Origin: Microvirga sp. BSC39
GTDB taxonomy: Bacteria; Pseudomonadota; Alphaproteobacteria; Rhizobiales; Beijerinckiaceae
Length of the DNA stretch: 64,000 nucleotides
NCBI RefSeq assembly: GCF_000739015.1
Contig: NZ_JPUG01000078.1
Coordinates: 372,001 to 436,000 of the forward strand
Direction of reading: 5' to 3'
Position numbers and translations under genes: made by a program. Shown piece after piece: positions 17,325 through 25,401 of the stretch; positions within the stretch are counted from its first letter, which is position 1, and every line of letters begins with the position of its first letter. The notes under the pieces are model-generated. The model was given only the letters and a program-made list of their open reading frames with translations. It was not told where the DNA came from and made no database searches.

Positions 17325-18320
17325 GTGTATGCACAGATGGTGAAAACGGGCGTCGATCACATCCAGTCCAAGGAGGAGATGTCCCCCGAGGAGCGGGCCT
17401 TCCAGGATCGTGTCGACCAGGACATCAAGATCGAGCCCAAGGAGTGGATGCCGGAGGCCTACCGCAAGACGCTGATCCGGCAGATCTCCCAGCACGCCCA
17501 TTCCGAGATCATCGGCATGCAGCCGGAGGGCAACTGGATCACCCGCGCGCCGACCCTTGAACGCAAGGCCATCCTGCTCGCCAAGGTGCAGGACGAGGCC
17601 GGCCACGGCCTTTATCTCTACTGCGCCGCCGAGACCCTGGGCGTCAGCCGCGATGAGCTCATGGAGCAGCTCAACAGCGGCAAGGCCAAGTATTCGAGCA
17701 TCTTCAATTATCCGACGCTGACCTGGGCCGATATCGGCGCCATCGGCTGGCTCGTGGACGGCGCCGCCATCATGAACCAGGTGCCGCTGCAGCGTTGCTC
17801 CTACGGTCCTTACTCCCGCGCCATGATCCGCATCTGCAAGGAGGAGAGCTTCCACCAGCGCCAGGGCTATGACGCCATGACGAAGCTTGCCCGCGGCACG
17901 CCCGAGCAGAAGCAGATGGCGCAGGATGCGCTGAACCGCTGGTGGTGGCCGTCGCTGATGATGTTCGGCCCGTCCGATGCGGAGTCGGTTCACAGCGCCC
18001 AGTCCATGCGCTGGAAGATCAAGATCAATTCCAACGACGAGCTGCGCCAGAAATTCGTCGACCAGACGGTGCCGCAGGCGGAGTATCTCGGCCTCACGGT
18101 GCCCGATCCCGATCTCAAATGGAACGCCGAACGCGGGCATTACGATTTCGGCGAGGTCAACTGGGACGAGTTCTATCAGGTGATCGCCGGCAACGGCCCC
18201 TGCAACCGCGACCGGCTGCGCACGCGGGTGAAGGCATACGAAGAAGGGCGCTGGGTGCGCGACGCCGCCGATGCCTATGCGGCCAAGAAAGCAGGGCGCG
18301 CCAAAGCCAAAGCTGCGTGA
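17325..18320 (+). CDS. paaA: PaaA, catalytic subunit of phenylacetyl-CoA 1,2-epoxidase
   Basis: PaaA is the diiron subunit that inserts oxygen into phenylacetyl-CoA to give the ring 1,2-epoxide. The carboxylate/histidine ligand helices are visible: HAHSEIIG, QDEAGHG, TWADIGAIGW and KEESFHQRQ. I place the start at GTG 17325 because AAGGAG lies 8 bases before it; the ATG at 17337 lacks a site and the longer frame to 17262 is unsupported. The product is 331 residues, slightly longer than the E. coli protein because of an N-terminal and an Ala/Lys-rich C-terminal extension. It leads the operon paaA-B-C-D-E plus one more gene. Confidence 0.95.
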   Translation: MYAQMVKTGVDHIQSKEEMSPEERAFQDRVDQDIKIEPKEWMPEAYRKTLIRQISQHAHSEIIGMQPEGNWITRAPTLERKAILLAKVQDEAGHGLYLYCAAETLGVSRDELMEQLNSGKAKYSSIFNYPTLTWADIGAIGWLVDGAAIMNQVPLQRCSYGPYSRAMIRICKEESFHQRQGYDAMTKLARGTPEQKQMAQDALNRWWWPSLMMFGPSDAESVHSAQSMRWKIKINSNDELRQKFVDQTVPQAEYLGLTVPDPDLKWNAERGHYDFGEVNWDEFYQVIAGNGPCNRDRLRTRVKAYEEGRWVRDAADAYAAKKAGRAKAKAA

Positions 18321-18334
18321 GCGGGAGAGCGACG

Positions 18335-18625
18335 ATGACCGACAAGAAGGAATGGCCTCTCTGGGAGGTGTTCATCCGCAGCCAGCACGGACTTGCCCAC
18401 CGGCACGTGGGCAGCCTGCATGCGCCGGATGCCGAGATGGCGATCATGAATGCGCGCGATGTCTACACACGCCGCAACGAGGGCGTGAGCATTTGGGTCG
18501 TGCGCGCCTCCGACATTGCGGCGAGCTCTCCGAGCGAGAAGGGGCCGCTCTTCGATCCGGCCAACAGCAAGGTCTACCGGCACCCGACCTTCTACGAAAT
18601 CCCTGAAGAGCTGGGGCACATGTGA
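18335..18625 (+). CDS. paaB: PaaB, subunit of phenylacetyl-CoA epoxidase
   Basis: The 96-residue protein has the PaaB landmarks WPLWEVFIRSQ near the start, HVGSLHA and YRHPTFYEIPE at the end. PaaB is a small structural subunit that bridges PaaA-PaaC dimers. The ATG at 18335 follows GGGAG and lies 14 bases after paaA. Its TGA stop overlaps the paaC ATG by one base, so the two are translationally coupled. Confidence 0.95.
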   Translation: MTDKKEWPLWEVFIRSQHGLAHRHVGSLHAPDAEMAIMNARDVYTRRNEGVSIWVVRASDIAASSPSEKGPLFDPANSKVYRHPTFYEIPEELGHM

Positions 18626-19383
18626 TGAGCGGGCAGGAGGCTCTCTTCGAGTATCTGCTGCGGCTTGGCGACAACGCCCTGATCCTCGGTCATCGCCTGT
18701 CGGAATGGTGCGGGCATTCGCCCGCGCTGGAAGAAGATCTGGCGCTGTCCAACGTCGCCCTCGATCTCATCGGTCAGACGCAGCTCTGGCTGAACCTCGC
18801 AGGAGAGGTCGAAGGCAAGGGGCGCGATGCCGACAAGCTCGCCTATCTGCGCGACGCCCGCGACTTCCGCAATCTCCTGCTCGTGGAGCAGCCGAACGGC
18901 GACTTCGCCGCCACCATGGCGCGCCAATTCTACTTCGATGCCTGGCACTACCTGCTGCTGCGTGATCTCACGGGTTCGAAGAATGCCCGCATCGCCGAGA
19001 TTGCCGCAAAGGGCCTCAAGGAGGTCACCTATCATCTGGAGCGCAGCCAGGAGTGGGTTCTGCGTCTCGGCGACGGAACGGAAGAGAGCCATCGCCGCAT
19101 GCAGACGGCGGTCGACGATCTCTGGATGTATACCGGCGAGATGTTCGAATCCGACGAGGTGGACCAGGCCATGGTGCGCGAAGGCATCGGTCCCGATCTC
19201 TCGTCGCTCCACGAGCCCTGGCTCGGCCTGATGCGGTCAACAACTGATGAAGCCACACTGACCCTGCCGCAGCCCGGATGGGCGCAGCGGGGCGGCAAGC
19301 GGGGCATTCACTCGGAGCATCTCGGCTACATCCTGGCGGATCTCCAGTTCCTGCAACGGGCTTATCCCAACGCAACCTGGTGA
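18625..19383 (+). CDS. paaC: PaaC, structural subunit of phenylacetyl-CoA epoxidase
   Basis: This 252-residue protein has the ferritin-like fold of PaaA but without iron ligands; it pairs with PaaA as the inactive partner. LGDNALILGHRLSEWCGHSP and ALSNVALDLIGQ near the N-terminus are typical. The start ATG at 18625 overlaps the paaB stop; a GTG three bases earlier is possible. paaD follows after 7 bases. Confidence 0.94.
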   Translation: MSGQEALFEYLLRLGDNALILGHRLSEWCGHSPALEEDLALSNVALDLIGQTQLWLNLAGEVEGKGRDADKLAYLRDARDFRNLLLVEQPNGDFAATMARQFYFDAWHYLLLRDLTGSKNARIAEIAAKGLKEVTYHLERSQEWVLRLGDGTEESHRRMQTAVDDLWMYTGEMFESDEVDQAMVREGIGPDLSSLHEPWLGLMRSTTDEATLTLPQPGWAQRGGKRGIHSEHLGYILADLQFLQRAYPNATW

Positions 19384-19390
19384 GGCGCCG

Positions 19391-19903
19391 ATGACGAGCA
19401 GCCTGACACGGCCGGACGTGGAGCAGGTCAGAACCTGGCTGGAGGATGTTCCCGACCCGGAGGTTCCGGCTGTTTCCGTCATGGACCTCGGCATCGTGCG
19501 CGATGTGCAATGGTCCGGTGACGAGCTTGTCGTGGCGATCACGCCCACCTATTCGGGCTGCCCTGCCACGAGCGTCATTGCGTTCGACATCGAAGCAGCG
19601 CTGCGGGCGAGGGGGCTGGATCGCCTGCGCGTCGAGCGCCGGCTCTCGCCGCCTTGGACGACGGACTGGATCAGCCAAGAAGGACGCCGCAAGCTCGAAG
19701 CCTACGGCATCGCCCCGCCGGCCGAGAATGCGGGCGGCCCCTCGGTCTTCGACCGCCTGCTGCGCAAGCCGCTGGTGATCGCCTGCCCCCGCTGCAAATC
19801 CGAGAACACGGCCCGCATCAGCGAGTTCGGCTCGACGCCGTGCAAGGCGCAGTACCGGTGCGACGACTGCCTCGAGCCCTTCGACTACTTCAAGTGCATC
19901 TGA
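19391..19903 (+). CDS. paaD: PaaD, iron-sulfur assembly-like subunit
   Basis: The 170-residue protein has an N-terminal MIP18/DUF59 domain (VPDPEVPAVSVMDLGIV, TPTYSGCPA) and a C-terminal Cys-rich zinc-ribbon-like tail with CPRCKS and CDDC. PaaD is needed for epoxidase activity, probably for maturation of the Fe-S cluster of PaaE. It sits between paaC and paaE in the normal order. Confidence 0.93.
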   Translation: MTSSLTRPDVEQVRTWLEDVPDPEVPAVSVMDLGIVRDVQWSGDELVVAITPTYSGCPATSVIAFDIEAALRARGLDRLRVERRLSPPWTTDWISQEGRRKLEAYGIAPPAENAGGPSVFDRLLRKPLVIACPRCKSENTARISEFGSTPCKAQYRCDDCLEPFDYFKCI

Positions 19904-19919
19904 AACGAGCGGACGCTCC

Positions 19920-20996
19920 ATGACAAAGTTCTATCCCGTCACCGTGGCCGACGTCAGGCGCGAGACCCGCGATGCCATCATCCTCACCCTCGACGTGCCG
20001 GATGAGCACAAGGATGCATTCAGCTTCTCGCCGGGACAATACCTGACCCTGCGCACCACCATCGAGGGCGACGAGGTCCGCCGATCCTACTCCATCTGCG
20101 CGGCACCCATGGAGGGCAGGCTGCGAGTCGGCATCAAGAAGATCGCGGGCGGCGTGTTCTCGAATTGGGTGAGCGAGCAGCTCGCGCCTGGGCATGTGAT
20201 CGAGGCCATGCCGCCGATGGGCAACTTCTTCGTGCCCCTCGATCACACGCAGAAAAGGCACTTCGTGGGCTTTGCGGCGGGCAGCGGAATCACGCCGCTG
20301 CTGAGCATCGTGAAGACGACCCTTCTGGCGGAGCCGCAATCGTCGTTCACCCTCTTCTACGGGAACCGCGCATCGAGCTCGATCATGTTCCGGGAGGAGC
20401 TGGAGGATCTCAAGAACGAGCATCTCGACCGCTTCAGCCTCATCCATATCCTCAGCCGCGAGCAGCAGGATATCGATCTCTTCAACGGTCGCTTGACCAA
20501 GGAGAAGTGCGATCAGCTTCTCGAACACTGGATCGACGCCTCCTCCATCGACACGGCATTTATCTGCGGGCCGCAGGACATGATGCTGGGTGTGGCGAAA
20601 AGCCTTGAGGAGCACGGCCTCGACAAGCGCAAGATCAAGTTCGAGCTGTTTGCCACCTCAACCCCGAGCCGACGCCAGCGCACGCCCGAGCAGGCCAAGG
20701 CGGAGGAGGCCAAGAACCTCTGCGAGGCCACCATCGTCATCGACGGACGCGCCCGCACCCTGTCCTTCGAGAAGGGCAGCGCGTCGGTGCTCGATGCCGC
20801 CACCCAGGAAGGGCTCGAGTTGCCTTACGCCTGCAAGGGCGGCGTCTGCTCCACCTGCCGGGCGATGCTGGTGGAAGGCGAGGTCGACATGGATGCAAAC
20901 TTCGCCCTGGAGGATTACGAGATCGCCCGGGGCTACATCCTGACCTGCCAGAGCTATCCGGTGACCGACAAGATCCTGGTCGATTTCGACAAATAA
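19920..20996 (+). CDS. paaE: PaaE, epoxidase reductase
   Basis: The 358-residue reductase carries electrons from NADPH to PaaA. It has an FAD domain (RRSYSICAAP), a nucleotide domain (GFAAGSGITPLLS, FICGPQDMM) and a C-terminal plant-type 2Fe-2S ferredoxin domain with CKGGVCSTC and a fourth Cys in YILTCQS. The ATG at 19920 is 17 bases after paaD, with AACGAGCGGA upstream. A sixth gene follows after 15 bases. Confidence 0.94.
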   Translation: MTKFYPVTVADVRRETRDAIILTLDVPDEHKDAFSFSPGQYLTLRTTIEGDEVRRSYSICAAPMEGRLRVGIKKIAGGVFSNWVSEQLAPGHVIEAMPPMGNFFVPLDHTQKRHFVGFAAGSGITPLLSIVKTTLLAEPQSSFTLFYGNRASSSIMFREELEDLKNEHLDRFSLIHILSREQQDIDLFNGRLTKEKCDQLLEHWIDASSIDTAFICGPQDMMLGVAKSLEEHGLDKRKIKFELFATSTPSRRQRTPEQAKAEEAKNLCEATIVIDGRARTLSFEKGSASVLDAATQEGLELPYACKGGVCSTCRAMLVEGEVDMDANFALEDYEIARGYILTCQSYPVTDKILVDFDK

Positions 20997-21011
20997 CCGA
21001 GAGGTGGCGCC

Positions 21012-21785
21012 ATGGTCGATGAAGAAAGCCTCGTGGGCTTCGTGGCCGGAGGCGGGCGCCTGAGCGCGCCCGACAACGTGACGCCCCGCTATCGCGGCGA
21101 GCTCATGCGCCTCATGGCAATCTTCGTCGATTCCGAGATGGCGGGCGCCTCGGGCTTTGCTGACTGCATCAATCTGGCGCCGGGGCTGAAGGAGCGGATC
21201 ACGGCCACGCGCATCGTCCTCGAGAAGTTCGACCACGCGCGGCAGGTGCTGGAGCTGATGGAGCAGTTCGGCGCCAACACAGGCCAGTATGTGGGCGCGC
21301 ATCCCTGGTCGTCCCGCCTCGACCGCAGCGTCAATCTTGGGCCGCGCCGCACGGACGGCGACATGCGCCTCAATGTCTTCCATTACCCGATCAACGGCTG
21401 GGTCGATGCGGTGGTGATGAACTGCCTCATGGGGCAGGCAACGGTCGTGCAGCTCGACGAGCTGACCCGCGGCTCTTACCAGCCCTTGGCCGACACCCTC
21501 TCCGGCATCCTGCCCGTTGAGAGACGCCATGCGGAGCTTGGTGAGCAAGGACTGCGGGTGGCGCTCGACAGGGGACACGACAGGACCGATGCCCAGGCCT
21601 CCGTGAACTACTGGTATCCGCGCGTGGCCGACACCTTCGGAAGCAGCGCCTCGGATCACTTCGACCAGCATCGGAAGTATGGGCTGCGCCAGAAGGGCCG
21701 GGAGGAGCTTCTGGCCCGCTGGCAAAGCGTCGTTCACCCGATGATCGAGGGATTCGGTCTCAACGTGCCGACCAGAGTTCGTTAG
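21012..21785 (+). CDS. additional PaaA/PaaC-family ferritin-like protein
   Basis: The 257-residue protein resembles the phenylacetic acid catabolic (PaaA/PaaC) family but is neither paaA nor paaC, both of which are present. Helices aligning with PaaA ligand helices are DSEMAG, EKFDHAR, NGWVDAVV and VERRHAELG. The last keeps an ExxH pair. In the second helix the Glu is four, not three, residues before His, so the metal site may be altered. GSYQPL aligns with the PaaA SYGPY turn. Gap of 15 bases and the same strand put it in the paaABCDE operon, convergent with the TetR gene 8 bases on. Role unknown: an alternative oxygenase subunit, a chaperone or a separate hydroxylase. Confidence 0.75.
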   Translation: MVDEESLVGFVAGGGRLSAPDNVTPRYRGELMRLMAIFVDSEMAGASGFADCINLAPGLKERITATRIVLEKFDHARQVLELMEQFGANTGQYVGAHPWSSRLDRSVNLGPRRTDGDMRLNVFHYPINGWVDAVVMNCLMGQATVVQLDELTRGSYQPLADTLSGILPVERRHAELGEQGLRVALDRGHDRTDAQASVNYWYPRVADTFGSSASDHFDQHRKYGLRQKGREELLARWQSVVHPMIEGFGLNVPTRVR

Positions 21786-21793
21786 AGAGCCGG

Positions 21794-22429
21794 CTACTCC
21801 GCCGCGCTGGCGCGCCGTGGCAGGCCGATCTGATCTGCGTGAAGATTGCGCGTTCCGTCCACGATCAGCTGCGCGACAAGCTCGGCGTAGTCGGCGCGGG
21901 TCACGTCGCCGGTGTTCTTGAACCAGAGATAATGCCAGTTGATCATGCCGAAGAGCGACATGGTCACGGGTTTGAGCAGCTTGGTGCCCTTCAGCTGCGG
22001 CGCGACGCCCGCCACCGCATCGGAGAAGATTTTCACCAGCTCGCGCTCCATCGCCTTGAGCTCGGTCTGTCGGTCCGAAGGCAGCAGGCGCAGGCCGTTG
22101 ATCTGCACATTGTGCTGGGCATCGGCATCGCGATAGGCCTCGAGCAGGGCCGCGACCAGTTCCTTGAGGCGAGGCCCGGCGGCAAGATCCGGCCGGTCGG
22201 CGGCTTCCACCACTTCGAGCAGTTCTTCCAGGTGGAAGCGGATCACGTCGAAGAGCAGCTCCTCCTTGTCCCGGTAGTAATGGTACAGGTTGGCCTTCGA
22301 GACCCCGCAGGCCTCGGCGATCTTGCTCATGGAGGCGCGATCATAGCCATGCTCGGCAAAGAGTTCGGCCGAGCGATCGAGGATCGCCCGGCGCTTGTCG
22401 TCGTAGTCTGTGGCGCGGGTGCGGGCCAT
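21794..22429 (-). CDS. TetR family regulator of the phenylacetate genes (PaaR-like)
   Basis: The 211-residue protein has the TetR DNA-binding domain at the N-terminus (RSAELFAEHGYDRASMSKIAEACGVSKANLYHYY is the recognition region) and an all-helical ligand domain. It begins 8 bases after the paaK stop, so it is the last gene of paaG-paaI-paaK-tetR. Two copies of an ACCnACCGnTCGGT palindrome lie before paaG and paaZ, which would make it autoregulated. By analogy with PaaR-type regulators the likely inducer is phenylacetyl-CoA. Confidence 0.85.
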   Translation of the reverse strand: MARTRATDYDDKRRAILDRSAELFAEHGYDRASMSKIAEACGVSKANLYHYYRDKEELLFDVIRFHLEELLEVVEAADRPDLAAGPRLKELVAALLEAYRDADAQHNVQINGLRLLPSDRQTELKAMERELVKIFSDAVAGVAPQLKGTKLLKPVTMSLFGMINWHYLWFKNTGDVTRADYAELVAQLIVDGTRNLHADQIGLPRRASAAE

Positions 22430-22437
22430 GGGCTTGT

Positions 22438-23772
22438 CTATTCTTTCGGTCTGCGGTCGATCACGCGTCTCGCCTTGCCGAGCGAGCGCTCGATCCCTTC
22501 AGGGTCGAGGACGTTTACCTTAGCCGTGATGCCAATGGTATCCTTGATCGCCTGGCTCAGGCGGTCGGCTGCGGCCCTGCGGGTTTCCGGATAATCGGAT
22601 TCAGGCCTGATCTCGGCCCGGATCTCCACCTGGTCCATGCGGCCCTCGCGGGTCAGCACGATCTGGTAATGGCCCGACAGGGTCGGGATCTGCAGGAGCT
22701 TTTCCTCGATCTGCGTGGGGAAGACGTTCACGCCCCGGATGATCATCATGTCGTCGGTGCGGCCCGTGACCTTTTCCATGCGCCGCAGGGTGCGCGCGGT
22801 GCCGGGCATGAGCCGGGTGAGGTCTCGGGTGCGGTAGCGGATGACCGGCATGGCCTCCTTGGTGAGCGACGTGAAGACGAGCTCGCCCTCCTCGCCGTCC
22901 GGCAGCACCTCGCCCGTCACCGGATGGATCACCTCGGGGTAGAAGTGATCCTCCCAGATGTGCAGGCCGTCCTTGGTCTCGATGCACTCGCAGGCGACGC
23001 CCGGCCCCATGACCTCGGAGAGGCCGTAGATGTCGACTGCGTGGATGTCGAAGGCCTCCTCGATCTCCGCCCGCATGGCGTTGGTCCAGGGCTCCGCGCC
23101 GAAGATGCCCACTTTAAGCGAGGATTGGCGCGGGTCGAGGCCCTGCTTGCGGAACTCGTCGAGGATCGCCAGCATGTAGGAGGGCGTGACCATGATCACG
23201 TCGGGCTGGAAATCCTGAATGAGCTGAACCTGGCGCTCGGTCATGCCGCCCGACATGGGGATCACCATGCAGCCGAGGCGCTCGGCGCCGTAATGCGCGC
23301 CCAATCCGCCCGTGAAGAGGCCGTAGCCGTAGGCCACATGCACCTTCATGCCGGGACGCGCGCCGCTCGCCCGAATCGAGCGGGCCATCACGTCGGCCCA
23401 TGTGTCGATGTCGCGCTTCGTGTAGCCGACCACGGTGGGCTTGCCGGTGGTGCCCGACGAGCCGTGCACGCGGGCGATCTGATTTTGAGGCACGGCGAAC
23501 ATGCCGAAGGGATAGTTGTCACGCAGGTCCGCCTTGGTGGTGAACGGAAACTTCGCGAGGTCACTCATATCCTTGAAGTCGTCCGGATGAACGCCGGCTG
23601 CGTCGAACTTCGCCCGGTAGTGCGGCACGTTCTCGTAGGCGTGGCGCAGGGACCAGGCGAGACGCTCGCGCTGCCATACGGTCAGCTCGTCACGGGATGC
23701 GAGTTCGAGGCGGTCGAGAGCTGCGGCCTCGGGTTTCAGTTCGGACAGCTTGCGCAGCGGGATCTGATTCAA
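22438..23772 (-). CDS. paaK: PaaK, phenylacetate-CoA ligase
   Basis: The enzyme makes phenylacetyl-CoA from phenylacetate, ATP and CoA. The adenylate-forming motifs are visible: GSSGTTGKPTVVGYT (P-loop), YGLSEVMGPG, and RTDDMMIIRGVNVFPTQIE before the C-terminal lid. I place the start at TTG 23772: GGGAGG lies 7 bases before it, the protein is then 444 residues as in known PaaK, and the longer frame to 23871 would overlap paaI. Gap to paaI is 13 bases. Confidence 0.94.
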   Translation of the reverse strand: MNQIPLRKLSELKPEAAALDRLELASRDELTVWQRERLAWSLRHAYENVPHYRAKFDAAGVHPDDFKDMSDLAKFPFTTKADLRDNYPFGMFAVPQNQIARVHGSSGTTGKPTVVGYTKRDIDTWADVMARSIRASGARPGMKVHVAYGYGLFTGGLGAHYGAERLGCMVIPMSGGMTERQVQLIQDFQPDVIMVTPSYMLAILDEFRKQGLDPRQSSLKVGIFGAEPWTNAMRAEIEEAFDIHAVDIYGLSEVMGPGVACECIETKDGLHIWEDHFYPEVIHPVTGEVLPDGEEGELVFTSLTKEAMPVIRYRTRDLTRLMPGTARTLRRMEKVTGRTDDMMIIRGVNVFPTQIEEKLLQIPTLSGHYQIVLTREGRMDQVEIRAEIRPESDYPETRRAAADRLSQAIKDTIGITAKVNVLDPEGIERSLGKARRVIDRRPKE

Positions 23773-23785
23773 GGAAGCCTCCCAT

Positions 23786-24262
23786 TCATTTTGTTGTTGG
23801 TTCCGTCTCGTCTGCGCTCGATGCGAGCAGCGTGCCGGCGATGGTGCGAGAATGCCCGCGGAACTCGGCAACCACCTCGTCCTGGCCGTTGCGAACCGTC
23901 ACGTCGTAGATGCCGGAGCGGCCGGAGCGATTGCGCTCCACTGCATGAGCCGTGAGCGTGTCGCCACGGCGGCCGGGCTGCAGGAACGTGACAGTGCATT
24001 GCTGCGCGACGGTGCGCTGGTTGTAGGTGTTGCAGGCGAACGCGAACGCCGAGTCGGCGAGGGTGAAGATAAAGCCGCCGTGGCAGATGCCGTGGCCGTT
24101 CGTCATGTCGGGGCGGACAGGCATGGACAGAACCGCCTCGCCCGGCGCGACCCGCTCCACGGTCATGCCGAGGCCCTGGCTCGCCTGATCCTCGGCCCAC
24201 ATGGCCTGCGCGCAGGCCTGTGCGATGTCGTGGGCGGCGATTGCGGAAGAGGGTGCATCCAT
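23786..24262 (-). CDS. paaI: PaaI, hydroxyphenylacetyl-CoA thioesterase
   Basis: The 158-residue hotdog thioesterase has the PaaI motif GHGICHGGFIFTLADSAFAFACN with Asp in the long helix as the likely base, and VTFLQPGRRGDTL. PaaI hydrolyses dead-end ring-hydroxylated CoA esters and so protects CoA. Its ATG overlaps the paaG stop (ATGA at 24262). Confidence 0.92.
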   Translation of the reverse strand: MDAPSSAIAAHDIAQACAQAMWAEDQASQGLGMTVERVAPGEAVLSMPVRPDMTNGHGICHGGFIFTLADSAFAFACNTYNQRTVAQQCTVTFLQPGRRGDTLTAHAVERNRSGRSGIYDVTVRNGQDEVVAEFRGHSRTIAGTLLASSADETEPTTK

Positions 24263-25056
24263 CAGGCTTTTCCCGTGAACTTGGGCTGCCGCTTCTCGAA
24301 GAAGGCCATGACGCCTTCCATGTAGTCCGGCGTGCGGCCGGCCCGGCCCTGCAGGTCGCGCTCCAGGTCGAGCTGCCGGTCGAGATCGTTCGTCTGCGAA
24401 GCGTCAAGAGCCTGCTTGATCAGCCCGAGCCCGACGGTGGGCTGCGTCGCGAAGTGCACGGCCAGTCGGTGTGCCTCGTCCATGAGGCCCGCATCGTCGA
24501 CGGCTTTCCAGATCATGCCCCAGGCCTCCGCCTGTTCGGCCGGCACCGGCTCGGCGAGCAGGGCGAGAGCGCGTGCACGCGCCGGGCCGACGAGGCGCGG
24601 CAGGAACCAGGTGCCGCCTGAATCGGGCACGAGGCCGAGTTTCGCGAAGGCCTGGATGAATTTGGCGGAGCGCGCCGCCAGAACGATGTCGCAGGCCAGC
24701 GCGATGTTGGCGCCGGCGCCGGCCGCCACGCCGTTGACGGCGCAGATGACGGGCATCTGCAATGCGCGCAGCTTGCGCACGAGCGGGTTGTAGAGTCGTT
24801 CCAGCGTCGAGGAGAGATCGGGCGACTGTCCGGGGCTGAAGATCCGGTCGGACAGATCCTGGCCTGCGCAGAAACCACGCCCGGCGCCCGTGAGGATCAG
24901 CGCCCGGCAACTGCCATCCGCTTCTGCATCAAGAAGCGCCGCCATCAGGGCCGCATGCATCGCCTCGTTGAAGGAGTTGAGACGATCGGGCCGGTTGAAG
25001 GTGATGACGCGATAGCCTTCGCGCCTGTCCGTGAGGATGAGATCAGTCTCCACCAT
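24262..25056 (-). CDS. paaG: PaaG, epoxyphenylacetyl-CoA isomerase
   Basis: The 264-residue crotonase-fold enzyme converts ring 1,2-epoxyphenylacetyl-CoA to oxepin-CoA. It shows the oxyanion-hole segments GRGFCAGQDL and NGVAAGAGANIALACD, and LVPDSGGTWFLPRLVG with the catalytic-region Asp. FEKRQPKFTGK is a typical C-terminus. It is first in the operon paaG-paaI-paaK-tetR; the TetR-type palindrome lies 57 bases upstream. Confidence 0.9.
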   Translation of the reverse strand: MVETDLILTDRREGYRVITFNRPDRLNSFNEAMHAALMAALLDAEADGSCRALILTGAGRGFCAGQDLSDRIFSPGQSPDLSSTLERLYNPLVRKLRALQMPVICAVNGVAAGAGANIALACDIVLAARSAKFIQAFAKLGLVPDSGGTWFLPRLVGPARARALALLAEPVPAEQAEAWGMIWKAVDDAGLMDEAHRLAVHFATQPTVGLGLIKQALDASQTNDLDRQLDLERDLQGRAGRTPDYMEGVMAFFEKRQPKFTGKA

Positions 25057-25112
25057 GGCCCTCCCGAATTCTTCGCTGATGGCAAGCGGATGGTCTTGCG
25101 ACTTGTTTACTA

Positions 25113-25132
25113 TTGACCAACCGTTCGGTCAA
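25113..25132. promoter_or_regulatory. TetR-type operator between paaG and livK
   Basis: TTGACCAACCGTTCGGTCAA matches its reverse complement at 16 of 20 positions. Its core differs from the paaZ operator at two of 14 positions. It overlaps possible -35 elements on both strands (TTGACC each way), with TAAACA and TATTGA as weak -10 elements 17 bases on. One bound repressor could therefore control both paaG and livK. Confidence 0.7.
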
Positions 25133-25401
25133 TTATATTGATGTCAAGGACAGGGTCAATGAGAGCATTCACAGCTCGCAGGGAGCCGCATGAGATGGGA
25201 TTTGTCGAAGACCATCGGGGTACGTTCACTCAAGCCTCCCAGGCTGTGCGCCCACACGACCGCCACAGCATCGACGCCTGCTTCACCGATGCTGCTTTCC
25301 CATTCCAGTGCTTCCAAACCACAATGACCTGAAGGGCCGCTGCGGCCCGATCCAGCGTTCAAAAACAAAAAAACAAACGACAACCAACCAGGAGGAAACG
25401 G
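25133..25401 (+). other. long leader before livK, no supported gene
   Basis: The 269 bases between the operator and livK hold a 64-codon frame (25138-25332) without a ribosome-binding site or family resemblance. I treat the stretch as untranslated leader. The last bases carry AGGAGG for livK, preceded by an A-rich run. Confidence 0.4.

Noticed and set aside
25138..25332. 64-codon frame before livK
   Set aside because: No ribosome-binding site and no family resemblance; better read as leader.
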